Counted from the stretch's first letter, positions 46,771 to 54,470 are shown. The stretch: 64,000 bases of DNA from Sinorhizobium numidicum (GCF_029892045.1 NZ_CP120367.1:1116001-1180000), one strand, 5' to 3'. Made by a program: numbers and translations. The notes: generated by a model from the letters alone, not told the origin.

Positions 46771-47019
46771 GTTCGATCCCAGACAACCCGAATTGGTAAC
46801 GGCAGTCGATGATGTGTAACGATCGAGCCAATGGTGAGGCCAACCCGTCTGATTCAATGCGCTTCAAAAGCGCGCCAGCTTGATCAGGGACCTCACCGGC
46901 GGATTTCCATCAGGGCCAGCGGTCAAACTCTACGCCGCACAAACAGGCCGGACATATGAAAGCAACCGATCAAACCATCCCCGACAAAAGGCCCTTGCCA
47001 TAGGGGCGTCCACATATGA
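46771..47019 (+). ncRNA. Candidate seekRNA/bridge-RNA region of the IS1111 element
   Basis: The 249 non-coding bases between the transposase stop and the right end. In the IS1111 group the targeting RNA is encoded downstream of the transposase. A hairpin GCGCTT-caa-AAGCGC lies at 46859-46873. No RNA boundaries can be set from sequence alone. Confidence 0.5.
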
Positions 47020-47078
47020 ATCACAACAACGACGATTCGGGAATCGGCAACGATTCAATCAAACACGGAAACGCTCTA
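47020..47078 (-). mobile_element. IS630 right-end remnant
   Basis: The last 59 bases of the interrupted IS630 element, ending GGAAACGCTC-TA, inverted relative to the left end at 44682. It would have contained the transposase promoter, now cut off by the IS110 insertion. Confidence 0.75.
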
Positions 47079-47079
47079 G

Positions 47080-47121
47080 CGGGATGAGGAAAAATGTGCG
47101 CGGTTTTCCGCCCGCATCCCG
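47080..47121. repeat. Intergenic palindrome, GC-rich type
   Basis: CGGGATG ... CATCCCG arms (47080-47086, 47115-47121) enclose AGGAAAA ... TTTTCC, so a long stem-loop can form. I recall the same sequence as a common intergenic repeat in Sinorhizobium. It may have been the transcription end of the LacI gene before the IS630 insertion. Confidence 0.6.
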
Positions 47122-47149
47122 TGCTAACTTATTAGAATCGATCACGTTC

Positions 47150-47180
47150 ATGATTTTAGGTCGATCCGACCTAAAATCAT
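47150..47180. repeat. Perfect palindrome, 14-bp arms
   Basis: ATGATTTTAGGTCG-atc-CGACCTAAAATCAT is perfect on both arms. It follows the GC-rich palindrome by about 30 bases, and the two together look like a composite mobile repeat unit of rhizobia. Confidence 0.65.
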
Positions 47181-47269
47181 CGTGGTCTAGGGCCGCGTAC
47201 TCATTAATTGCGAAGCAGCGGCTGACAAGCAAGGCAAAGCCCTGCCTGCCAATCACTGTCAGGTCGCAT

Positions 47270-47683
47270 TCAGCTCGGCGGCATTTTCTCGAATTTCGGC
47301 AGGGCCGGATCAAGATGATCCCAGGCGTTCGCGGCGGCGTGCCAGGTAACGAATTGCGGCTGGTACCGGCTCGGATCATCGAGGCTGCCAGCGCGCACGG
47401 CGACAATGTCGGGCATGGCCGGAAACGTAATAAACACCGGCGACCCGCAGGTGGCGCAGAAGGCGCAGCTTTTGACCGTTCCGCCATCGCCGACCACTTC
47501 CCAGGTCTTCGGTTCGCCCTCGACCTTCCGGGCCGCGTCAGAGAAGGTCAGGTACGATGCGTGGCCGGCGCCGGTTTGATGCTGGCATTGGCGGCACTGA
47601 CAGTCGACCATCACCACCGGTTCGGCCGAGATTTCATAGCGGATCGCGCCGCAGGCGCATCCGCCGGTATAGGGCTTGCTCAT
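47270..47683 (-). CDS. GFA/CENP-V-family zinc protein
   Basis: A 137-residue protein with the GFA zinc ligands: GGCACGAIRYE, VDCQCRQCQHQTGAG, and CAFCATCGSPVF. The family was named for glutathione-dependent formaldehyde activation, but most members have no proved function. The last gene of a small ArsR-SRPBCC-GFA set on the reverse strand (37 bases after SRPBCC). Confidence 0.88.
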   Translation of the reverse strand: MSKPYTGGCACGAIRYEISAEPVVMVDCQCRQCQHQTGAGHASYLTFSDAARKVEGEPKTWEVVGDGGTVKSCAFCATCGSPVFITFPAMPDIVAVRAGSLDDPSRYQPQFVTWHAAANAWDHLDPALPKFEKMPPS

Positions 47684-47719
47684 GTTTCCTCCCTTAAATG
47701 CTGTTGGAACGCGGACATG

Positions 47720-48184
47720 TCAGTCCTTCTCGCCGGCGGCGGCGCCGATGTTTTTGACGACCTTCTTCCAGCCTTCGCTCATATTCTTGAAAGCGGTGTC
47801 GTTTCTGGGCAGCACGAAGCCGGAATGAACAAGGCGAAGGCGCGTGCCGTTTTCAACCTTGGAGAGAATCCATGTGACGACGGTGTCCAGTCGTGAGCCG
47901 TATCCGACATTTCCCTCGTGTCCGCCTTTCCAGGCATAGGCGAAGCGTTCGTTCGGTTTCACCTCGAGTACTTGGCAGTGAATGATACCGTCCCATGCTC
48001 CGGCCGGCGTGGTCTGAAATGTGAAGCGCTTGCCCTCCACCGGCTCGAACCCTGTCGGCGGCATCAGCCAGCGGTCGATCAGTTCCCCGGTTGTCAGCGT
48101 TTTCCATATCGTCTCCGGCGAATGCGGGAGGACCTCGTCGACCACGATGTCTTGCGTGTCGGACTTCAATGCGGCGTCGTTCAT
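47720..48184 (-). CDS. SRPBCC (AHSA1-like) domain protein
   Basis: A 154-residue START/Bet v1-like protein: VVDEVLPHSPETIWKTLTTGELIDRWLMPPTGFEPVEGKRF, DGIIHCQVLEVKPNERFAYAWKGG, TVVTWILSKVENGTRLRLVHSGF and GWKKVVKNIG. The fold has a hydrophobic pocket for a small ligand. Rhizobial ArsR-AHSA1 pairs are common; the role is unknown. Overlaps the ArsR stop by four bases. Confidence 0.85.
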   Translation of the reverse strand: MNDAALKSDTQDIVVDEVLPHSPETIWKTLTTGELIDRWLMPPTGFEPVEGKRFTFQTTPAGAWDGIIHCQVLEVKPNERFAYAWKGGHEGNVGYGSRLDTVVTWILSKVENGTRLRLVHSGFVLPRNDTAFKNMSEGWKKVVKNIGAAAGEKD

Positions 48185-48510
48185 GGATCGATCTCCTTCA
48201 GGAGGGTTCTAAGGTTGGCGAAGCGCTCGCGCCAGAAGACGCCGTAGTGGCTCATCCAATCGACCAGCGGCTCGAGGCCCTCGGGTTGGGCGCGATAGTA
48301 AACATTCCGGCCCTCGGGACGCTCGACGACCAGGCCGGCCTGCTTCAATGACTTGAGGTGTTGGGAGATGGCGCCCTGCGTGACCCCACTCCCCCGCGTC
48401 AGCTCGACCACTGTAATCTCGTCCGACCTGACGATCCGCTCGAACACGGCTCTCCGAGTGGGATCCGCAAGCGCGCGCATGACAGTGGTGATGTCGTTGG
48501 CTTCATTCAT
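48181..48510 (-). CDS. ArsR-family transcriptional regulator
   Basis: A 109-residue winged HTH: MRALADPTRRAVFERIVRSDEITVVELTRGSGVTQGAISQHLKSLKQAGLVVERPEGRNVYYRAQPEGL. No metal-binding cysteines are seen at the usual ELCVCD site (it reads TVVEL), so it is not a metal sensor of the classic kind. It leads the reverse operon with SRPBCC and GFA and is probably autoregulated. Confidence 0.9.
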   Translation of the reverse strand: MNEANDITTVMRALADPTRRAVFERIVRSDEITVVELTRGSGVTQGAISQHLKSLKQAGLVVERPEGRNVYYRAQPEGLEPLVDWMSHYGVFWRERFANLRTLLKEIDP

Positions 48511-48696
48511 ACCAAAATCATTAGTGTATACTCATCAATTAGTCAATACTATTTTGATTGATGCGACTCCGATGCTTCAATTGCTGATTTTAAGCGCCAA
48601 TTTCGTGTCTGTGGCGGGACATTTAGCTCACGGCAGCCAATTACGCGACGCATGATTCCTCTGTACTTTCCAGATCACTCCACGTATTTTTCTCTC
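48511..48696. promoter_or_regulatory. Divergent promoter region of ArsR and AsnC genes
   Basis: A 186-base AT-rich gap between the divergent arsR-type and asnC-type genes, containing AGTGTATACTCATCAATTAG-type sequence near 48515-48545 that could hold the ArsR site. No palindrome is strong enough to name. Confidence 0.3.
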
Positions 48697-49140
48697 ATGG
48701 ACGCAGTCGACAGAAAAATCGTCGGCATTCTCGCCATCGATGCCCGCTCTTCGCTGACGGACATCGGCGCAACGGTCGATCTCTCGCCGTCGGCGGTCAA
48801 CGAACGCATCCGCCGTCTCGTGGCGAATGGCATAATCCGCCGCTTTACGCTCGACGTCGATCACCGGGCCCTCGGCCTCGACGTTCTCGCCTTCGTGTGG
48901 ATCGCGCTTGCCGTCGACGCCGATGAGACCGAATTCCGCGATTTCATGGCCGCCCATCCGGCCGTTGCGGAGTGCCATCACGTGACCGGCGGATGGTCCT
49001 ATTGCGCCAAGATCCGCATGCCGACGCTTGGCGACATCGAACCGTTTCTCGCGGAATTGAAGGCGCGCCGCTATCTCGCCCGCAGCGAAACGGTGATCGC
49101 GCTCTCCACGGTTGCCGACAAGCTTTTACAGGTCCCTTAA
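48697..49140 (+). CDS. Lrp/AsnC-family transcriptional regulator
   Basis: About 147 residues: MDAVDRKIVGILAIDARSSLTDIGATVDLSPSAVNERIRRLVANGII (HTH), then the RAM ligand domain with WIALAVDADETEFRDFMAAHPAVAECHHVTGGWSYCAKI. ATG 48697 fits the family; an upstream ATG at 48652 would add 15 unlike residues. It is 26 bases from the LysE gene and likely controls it in response to an amino acid. Confidence 0.88.
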   Translation: MDAVDRKIVGILAIDARSSLTDIGATVDLSPSAVNERIRRLVANGIIRRFTLDVDHRALGLDVLAFVWIALAVDADETEFRDFMAAHPAVAECHHVTGGWSYCAKIRMPTLGDIEPFLAELKARRYLARSETVIALSTVADKLLQVP

Positions 49141-49166
49141 GCGAGACAGACAAGGCGAAATAGATC

Positions 49167-49796
49167 ATGTCCCTACTGCTTTTCGGAAAAGGCCTCTTGC
49201 TCGGGCTTGCGATAGCAGCGCCGCTCGGACCGATCGGCACGCTCTGCATCAGCCGCACGCTTGAGCGCGGCTTTTTGGCCGGCGTCGCTGGCGGCCTCGG
49301 CACTGCACTCGCCGACGCGACCTACGCCCTGCTGGCCGCCGCCGGTTTCGCAGCTTTCGCGACGGTTCTGTCGGCGATATCGACCCCGCTCAGCTTGGCA
49401 GGCGGCCTGTTCATGCTCTGGCTCGGCTGGTGCGGATTGTCGCCGAGGCCGGTCGCAACGGCGGCCGAGCTCGGCGCGCGTGATCTCGTTCACACGACGG
49501 CGGCGACCTTTCTGCTGACGATCACGAGCCCTACGACGATCCTGTCTTTCGCCGCCATTTTCGCAGGTCTAGGTCTCGCGGCTTTCGGCGATGGAACGAA
49601 TGTCGCCATCCTTGTCGGCGGCGTCTTTGTCGGTTCGCTTGCCTGGTGGCTTTTCCTGACCGGCGGTGTGACACTCGCGAAAGCCAGGCTTCCCGCAAGC
49701 TTCGCCACATGGACATCGCGCATCTCCGGCCTGGTGCTGATCGGCTTCGGTCTTGCGGCGCTCACGTCGGCGATAGTCAGTCTGATCGTGGCGTGA
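49167..49796 (+). CDS. LysE-family amino-acid exporter
   Basis: A 209-residue membrane protein of six predicted helices: FGKGLLLGLAIAAPLGPIGTLCISRTLERGFLAGVAGGLGTALADATYALLAAAGF at the N-terminus (the LysE signature with the PxGP kink), then TAATFLLTITSPTTILSFAAIFAGLG and WWLFLTGGVTLAKARL. It exports amino acids or related metabolites across the inner membrane. Paired with the AsnC regulator just upstream. Confidence 0.9.
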   Translation: MSLLLFGKGLLLGLAIAAPLGPIGTLCISRTLERGFLAGVAGGLGTALADATYALLAAAGFAAFATVLSAISTPLSLAGGLFMLWLGWCGLSPRPVATAAELGARDLVHTTAATFLLTITSPTTILSFAAIFAGLGLAAFGDGTNVAILVGGVFVGSLAWWLFLTGGVTLAKARLPASFATWTSRISGLVLIGFGLAALTSAIVSLIVA

Positions 49797-49943
49797 TCGC
49801 CGATTCACCAGCATTCTTGGGAGTAGACCCCTAAAATTGCTGCATTGCAGCAATCTCCGGCAAGCGCTAGCCTCCGTGACCTCTGAAAGGCGGCACCCTC
49901 GCGCTTGCGGCTGGAATCGCCTTCGCCCCCAAAAGGATACCGG

Positions 49944-50909
49944 ATGCTTGTCTCCCCCTCTCCCCGATCGAACGATCTCGAAACGATCGCCCGCAGCGGC
50001 GGGCGGCTACGCCGCATGATGGCACGGGTGCCTACCTATTGGGCCGACGTCCGCGAGAACCCGGCATGGCTGCCAATGTTCCTACTCGCCCGCACCATGC
50101 CGTTTCGCGGGGCCCATTGGCTGACGGCCAAGCAGGTATCCCTGCCACAGAACACGACGCCTTCCATGTTCGAGGGCCTCCAGGCAGAAACGGTGGTCGA
50201 GGCCTTGCGCATGGACGGTCTTTTCTCGGGGCTGGTACTGCCATCGGAAATCCAGGAGGGGATTGCACTTTTTGCGAATGAGACGCCATGCTTCGCCAAC
50301 TTCGATCGGCGACTGGAATTCCGCGCCGCCGATCACGCGGCAGCCGAGACGCGTTTCGGCCGCGCCATTCTCAGCGGCCATCACTTCGATAGAGTCTTGA
50401 GCTGCGACGCCGCCATGGCCGTGCAACGCGACCCGCTGCTTCTCGACGTGGCAAAGCGGTATCTCGGCGGGCAGGCTCAATTGATCACGACACGGATCTG
50501 GTGGACCTTTCCGACGAAGTCTGCTTCCGATGCCGATATCAGCCTCGCCTCGTTCAAATATCACTTCGATCTCGACGACTGGCGTATGCTGAAGTTCTTC
50601 TTCTATCTCTGCGACGTCGATGAAAATGCCGGTCCTCACGTCTATGTGCGGGGGAGCCATCGCCGCCGTTCGCTGAAGCACCAGCTGACATTGCTTGTCG
50701 GCCATCCGGCCAGCGAGGTTCTAGGCTTCTACGGCGAAGACAAAGCGATCACTCTGACAGGCAAGGCCGGTCTTGGCTTTGTCGAGGATCCTTTCGGCTT
50801 CCATATGGGAACGGTTGCGAAAGAGACACCCAGGCTGATGATGGAAGTCGGCTTTGGCGTATCGAAGCCCTCGCGGCGCCGCTTCCACGGAGAACCGGTC
50901 GTGCGCTGA
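49944..50909 (+). CDS. Phytanoyl-CoA-dioxygenase-like 2OG/Fe(II) protein
   Basis: A 321-residue protein. The middle contains KYHFDLDDWRMLKFFFYLCDVDENAGPHVYVRGSHR, where HxD and GSH match the PhyH iron-binding strand, and PFGFHMGTVAKETPRLMMEVGF supplies the distal His and the Arg that holds 2-oxoglutarate. The N-terminal 150 residues are unlike other families I know. The substrate is unknown. ATG 49944 follows AAAAGGA; the frame begins earlier at TTG 49905. It stands alone, between LysE and the XRE regulator. Confidence 0.75.
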   Translation: MLVSPSPRSNDLETIARSGGRLRRMMARVPTYWADVRENPAWLPMFLLARTMPFRGAHWLTAKQVSLPQNTTPSMFEGLQAETVVEALRMDGLFSGLVLPSEIQEGIALFANETPCFANFDRRLEFRAADHAAAETRFGRAILSGHHFDRVLSCDAAMAVQRDPLLLDVAKRYLGGQAQLITTRIWWTFPTKSASDADISLASFKYHFDLDDWRMLKFFFYLCDVDENAGPHVYVRGSHRRRSLKHQLTLLVGHPASEVLGFYGEDKAITLTGKAGLGFVEDPFGFHMGTVAKETPRLMMEVGFGVSKPSRRRFHGEPVVR

Positions 50910-51018
50910 AAGCGATCAACGCCCAATCCGGTCGCGGTGAGCGGACGGAGGCCGGCACCCGCATAAAAGTGCATCCAGTCGGCAGAATCTGACGCGCACT
51001 GATTGCATCACGTCATTT

Positions 51019-51054
51019 ATTCGAGCAGACTTATATGCATGAGGTTGCTCGAAT
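51019..51054. promoter_or_regulatory. Inverted repeat upstream of the XRE gene
   Basis: ATTCGAGCA ... TGCTCGAAT: perfect 9-bp arms 18 bases apart, ending 19 bases before the start of the XRE regulator. A good candidate autoregulatory operator. Confidence 0.55.
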
Positions 51055-51072
51055 TCGCGAGGAGAATCGCAG

Positions 51073-51528
51073 ATGAACAAGAAGGATCCTAACCCGATCG
51101 ATGCCTTCGTCGGTTCGCGTGTACGAATGCGCAGACTGATGGTCGGGTTAAGCCAGGAAAAGCTGGCCGATGGCCTGGGCATCACCTTTCAGCAGGTGCA
51201 GAAATACGAAAAAGGCACGAATCGCATCGGCGCGAGCCGGCTACAGGCGATTGCCGATATCCTGGGGGTCCATCCGAGCTTTTTCTTTCAGCAGGATGAA
51301 AACAAGCCTCTGTCGCGCGACGCGGGCGACGTCCACGAGTCGCAGGAAATTTCGTCTTTCGTTGCCTCGAAGGAGGGCATCGCCCTCAACAGGGCTTTCC
51401 TGAAGATTGCGGACCCGGTCTTGCGGAAGAAGATCATCTCACTTGTCGCAGCTATGGCGCATGCTCCGGAGACAGAGCAGACCAGTATCCCTTCCGGTGC
51501 CCGCCGCGCCGAGCCTCTGCACGGCTAG
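51073..51528 (+). CDS. XRE-family HTH transcriptional regulator
   Basis: A 151-residue regulator with an N-terminal Cro/CI HTH: VGSRVRMRRLMVGLSQEKLADGLGITFQQVQKYEKGTNRIGASRLQAIADILGVHPSFFF. The C-terminal third has no clear domain (SLVAAMAHAPETEQ). It belongs to a paralogue-rich rhizobial group with this exact N-terminus. GAGGAG precedes the ATG. It lies directly upstream of the TfuA gene. Confidence 0.9.
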   Translation: MNKKDPNPIDAFVGSRVRMRRLMVGLSQEKLADGLGITFQQVQKYEKGTNRIGASRLQAIADILGVHPSFFFQQDENKPLSRDAGDVHESQEISSFVASKEGIALNRAFLKIADPVLRKKIISLVAAMAHAPETEQTSIPSGARRAEPLHG

Positions 51529-51537
51529 CAAGGGAAT

Positions 51538-51645
51538 TGCTTTGTTGCGAGCGATGACCGCTTGAGTCGCGTGGCGCTGCGCGTCTTCAATGACGTGGAG
51601 GCCATTGCAAGCAGTGCACTCACACGCGCACTGGAGGCTCCATGA
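51538..51645 (+). pseudogene. In-frame C-terminal remnant coupled to the TfuA gene (possible YcaO tail)
   Basis: Between the XRE stop and TfuA lies an open stretch ending in TGA that overlaps the TfuA ATG (ATGA). It reads FVASDDRLSRVALRVFNDVEAIA followed by SSALTRALEAP, with no start of its own. TfuA genes normally follow ycaO and are translationally coupled to it, so this could be the truncated 3' end of a lost ycaO gene. I have no alignment to prove it; it could also be chance. Confidence 0.35.
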
Positions 51646-52367
51646 AGGTCGTGTTCGTCGGTCCGACCATCCCCGATGCCGTGCAGATGGCCGGCGAGCC
51701 TTTCGTGATCCGTCCGCCTGCCATGCAAGGCGACATTCTTCGCGCCGTGCGCGGCGGTGCAACGGCGATCGGCCTCATCGACGGCAATTTCGAATATGCC
51801 GCGCCCGTCTGGCACAAGGAGATACTCTTCGCCTTGTCGGAGGGTGCAGAGGTCTTTGGCGCAGCCAGCATGGGCGCCTTGCGCGCGGCTGAATGCGCGG
51901 CCTTCGGAATGATCGGGGTGGGCGAGATATATCGCCAATACGCCGCAGGCGAGATCGTGGATGATTCGGACGTGGCGCTGCTCCATGCGCCGAAGGAGCT
52001 CAGGTACGCGCCGCTGACCATTCCCCTCGTCAATGTTCGGGCGACGCTTCTTGGTCTTACCCGACAACTGTCTCTCGCTGCCACCGATGCCGAGCGGATA
52101 GAGCAATCGGCCACTGCACTTTTTTACAAGGAGCGCACATGGCCGGCGATCGTTGCTTGCGCGCGGCTTGCAAGGGACTGCGACAAGGCGGCGTTAACGG
52201 CAAAGCTGCGCGCGCAATATGTCGATCAGAAGCGTGCGGACGCGCTTGAACTTCTCGACGCGCTGCGCGGCCGGCCTTGCCAAAGACGGGCTCCAAACCG
52301 AGAATGGGAGTTCCATTCGACCAGCCTTTGGAAAACGTTGCTTGGTCAGCGCGAGGCGTCCGGCTAA
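51642..52367 (+). CDS. TfuA-family protein (orphan)
   Basis: A 241-residue TfuA domain: VFVGPTIPDA, PPAMQGDILRAVRGGATAIGLIDGNFEYAAPVWHKEILFALSEGAEVFGAASMGALRAAE, and EIYRQYAAGEIVDDSDVALLHAP. In known systems TfuA supports YcaO in forming thioamides or related backbone changes, in trifolitoxin-like peptides and other targets. No intact ycaO lies in this window. The protein is full length, so it may work with a YcaO elsewhere, or be a leftover. Confidence 0.88.
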   Translation: MKVVFVGPTIPDAVQMAGEPFVIRPPAMQGDILRAVRGGATAIGLIDGNFEYAAPVWHKEILFALSEGAEVFGAASMGALRAAECAAFGMIGVGEIYRQYAAGEIVDDSDVALLHAPKELRYAPLTIPLVNVRATLLGLTRQLSLAATDAERIEQSATALFYKERTWPAIVACARLARDCDKAALTAKLRAQYVDQKRADALELLDALRGRPCQRRAPNREWEFHSTSLWKTLLGQREASG

Positions 52368-52404
52368 GAGCAAGACGGGCAGCTAATGGGTCCTGCGGCC
52401 TGCC

Positions 52405-52455
52405 TCACTCTCAATGGCGGGCCTGCAGTAAGTGCCTCAAATGCAGGCAGAGTGA
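52405..52455 (+). terminator. Nested stem-loop after the TfuA gene
   Basis: Outer arms TCACTCT ... AGAGTGA and inner arms GCCTGCA ... TGCAGGC (52421-52427 and 52442-52448) stack into one long hairpin with a one-sided bulge. There is no T-run. It could end the TfuA transcript or be a small structured RNA. Confidence 0.45.
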
Positions 52456-52517
52456 CGAAACGAGGATATTTTAGGCAACCGTATTGCGAAACTTGCTGCA
52501 CTGCATCATGATACGCC

Positions 52518-53108
52518 ATGACCTACCGGGACCTCACCATCCTTGTGATTGACGAAAACGCCATCCGCGCCTCGATTATCGAGGAAGGTTTGCGTGAAGC
52601 CGGGCATGGCAAGGTCACGGTCATTCATGAAGTGCAGGGGGTCGCCCGGATCATCGAGACCCTTCGGCCGGACGTGATCGTCATCGATATCGAAAATCCC
52701 AACCGGGACATGATGGAGCACCTGTTCCAACTGACGCGAACCGTCGGCCGGCCGATCGCCATGTTCGTCGATCGCTCGGATACGGCGTCCATCGAGGCCG
52801 CCGTCGAGGCCGGCGTCTCCGCCTACATCGTCGACGGGCTCAAGAAAGAGCGCGTCAAGCCGATCCTCGACATGGCCGTCAGCCGCTTCAATGCCTTCAG
52901 CCGATTGCAGCGTGAACTCGCCGACGCGAAGTCCGCACTCGAAGAACGCAAGCTCGTCGAACGCGCCAAGGGCATTCTCATGAAAATGCGTGGGCTCTCC
53001 GAAGAGGAGGCATTCACGCTGCTGCGCCAGACCGCGATGAACGAGAAGAAGAAGATATCGGAGATCGCACAAAGCGTGGTGACCGCCGCCGGATTGCTGA
53101 TTCGATGA
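52518..53108 (+). CDS. nasT: Nitrate-responsive antiterminator NasT (ANTAR)
   Basis: A 196-residue response regulator: receiver domain (LTILVIDENAIRASIIEEGLREAGHGKVTVI, DVIVIDIENPNRD with the phosphoacceptor-type Asp), a coiled linker (NAFSRLQRELADAKSALEERKLVERAKGILM), and the C-terminal ANTAR RNA-binding domain (MRGLSEEEAFTLLRQTAMNEKKKISEIAQSVV). NasT binds twin hexaloop hairpins in leader RNA and lets polymerase pass a terminator; NasS holds it inactive without nitrate. Confidence 0.93.
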   Translation: MTYRDLTILVIDENAIRASIIEEGLREAGHGKVTVIHEVQGVARIIETLRPDVIVIDIENPNRDMMEHLFQLTRTVGRPIAMFVDRSDTASIEAAVEAGVSAYIVDGLKKERVKPILDMAVSRFNAFSRLQRELADAKSALEERKLVERAKGILMKMRGLSEEEAFTLLRQTAMNEKKKISEIAQSVVTAAGLLIR

Positions 53109-53154
53109 ACGACGCGCGCCGCCTTTGCCGGGCAGCACGTCGGGAGACACCGGA

Positions 53155-54459
53155 GTGAACATATTGACGGATATCGACAGGTTCAAAAGCAAGAAGCTCT
53201 CCGCTGGCGAGGCTCAGCCCGGGACGGTAAGTCTCGGTCATGAGGGTGCGCGCACGGTGCGCGCCGGCTTCATTCCGCTCGTCGATGCGGCCGTGTTGAT
53301 CGCGGCCGCGGAATTCGGCTTCGCGCAGAGAGAGGGCATCGCGCTCCATCTCGTGAAGGACGTCTCCTGGGCGAACGTCCGCGACCGTCTTGCCTTTCGC
53401 CAGTTCGACATCGCGCACATGCTCTCGCCGATGCCCGTCGCCGCGATGCTCGGCCTCGGCTCCAATCCGTCGCCAACGATCACTCCCTTTTCGCTTGGGC
53501 GCGGCGGCAATGCGATCACCTTGTCAACCCGGCTCTACGGTCAGATGCAAAACGAGGGCGAGTTGACGGGGAGAGAGGGCGCGCTTGCGAATGCGAGGGC
53601 CTTGGCGGCGGTCATTCGCCGCGCGCAGGCAGCCGGCAAACCGCGCCTGACGCTCGGCGTTACCTACCCCTTCTCGTCGCATAACTATGAATTTCGCTAC
53701 TGGCTCGCCGCCGGCGGCATCGATCCGGACCGCGACGTCAAGCTGGTGGTCGTGCCGCCGCCGATGACTTCCGATGCGTTGGCGGCCGGAGCCATCGACG
53801 GCTTCTGCGTCGGCGCCCCTTGGAACATGGTCGCCTCGGAGCGAGGCGTCGGCCGCATCGTCGCGACCAAGCAGGACATATGGCCATCCGCACCGGAAAA
53901 AGTGATCGGCATGCGGCCCGAATGGGCGGAGAACAACCCGGAAACCGTATCGCGGCTGATCGTTGCTCTGGACCGCGCTGCCCGCTGGTGCGACGCGCCG
54001 GAAAATCGCAACGCGCTCGCGGAGCTTCTCGCAGAACCGCGCTATGTGGCGGCACCCGTCGACATTATCCGCAGGGTTCTCGCGGGCGAATTCACCGTTG
54101 ATCCCCACGGCAATCAGCGGATCATCGAGAACTATTTTGTCTTTCACTCCGGCTTCGCCAACTTCCCGCGTCCTAGCCAAGCACTCTGGACCTACAGTCA
54201 AATGGTACGCTGGGGACAGGCGTCTCTGTCTGCGTCGGGAATGGAGGCATGCATCTCCGCTTATCGTCCTGATCTCTATCGTCAGGCACTCGGGGCGGAT
54301 GCAGCCGCGGCGGAGGCGGACATCGGCCCGCAAGGCACAGCAGCCGGCGACCACTTCCTGGACGGCCACATCTTCGATCCGAAGCGGATGGAGGAATATA
54401 TCGAGGCGTTCCCGGTCAAAGCGACAGGCCGCCCCCCGCTGTCGCTCGAAGATATCTGA
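53155..54459 (+). CDS. nasS: Nitrate sensor NasS (NrtA-like, without signal peptide)
   Basis: A 434-residue NrtA/CmpA-family protein without any signal peptide, so cytoplasmic: RAGFIPLVDAAVLIAAAEFGFAQREGI, DIAHMLSPMPVAAMLG, GVTYPFSSHNYEFRYWLAAGGIDPDRDVKLVVVPPPMT and GFCVGAPWNM. Without nitrate it binds NasT; with nitrate it lets it go. GTG 53155, with GGGAG eight bases ahead, is preferred to the TTG at 53125. It follows nasT by 46 bases. Confidence 0.88.
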   Translation: MNILTDIDRFKSKKLSAGEAQPGTVSLGHEGARTVRAGFIPLVDAAVLIAAAEFGFAQREGIALHLVKDVSWANVRDRLAFRQFDIAHMLSPMPVAAMLGLGSNPSPTITPFSLGRGGNAITLSTRLYGQMQNEGELTGREGALANARALAAVIRRAQAAGKPRLTLGVTYPFSSHNYEFRYWLAAGGIDPDRDVKLVVVPPPMTSDALAAGAIDGFCVGAPWNMVASERGVGRIVATKQDIWPSAPEKVIGMRPEWAENNPETVSRLIVALDRAARWCDAPENRNALAELLAEPRYVAAPVDIIRRVLAGEFTVDPHGNQRIIENYFVFHSGFANFPRPSQALWTYSQMVRWGQASLSASGMEACISAYRPDLYRQALGADAAAAEADIGPQGTAAGDHFLDGHIFDPKRMEEYIEAFPVKATGRPPLSLEDI

Positions 54460-54470
54460 CGGTGACCTCG

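Larger units (their letters stand above)
45673..47019 (+). mobile_element. IS110-family (IS1111 group) element inserted in the IS630 element
   Basis: Subterminal inverted repeats ATGTGGACGCCCC at 45675-45687 and its complement at 47003-47015 flank the transposase gene. Such subterminal repeats mark the IS1111 group. Boundaries (within about 3 bases) come from rejoining the IS630 flanks, which share TGA at the junction. It has 75 bases before the transposase and about 250 after it. Confidence 0.8.

Noticed and set aside
46880..47896. Forward 338-codon frame downstream of the IS110 transposase
   Set aside because: It runs through the IS end, the palindromes and antisense to the GFA gene; no protein family is recognisable.
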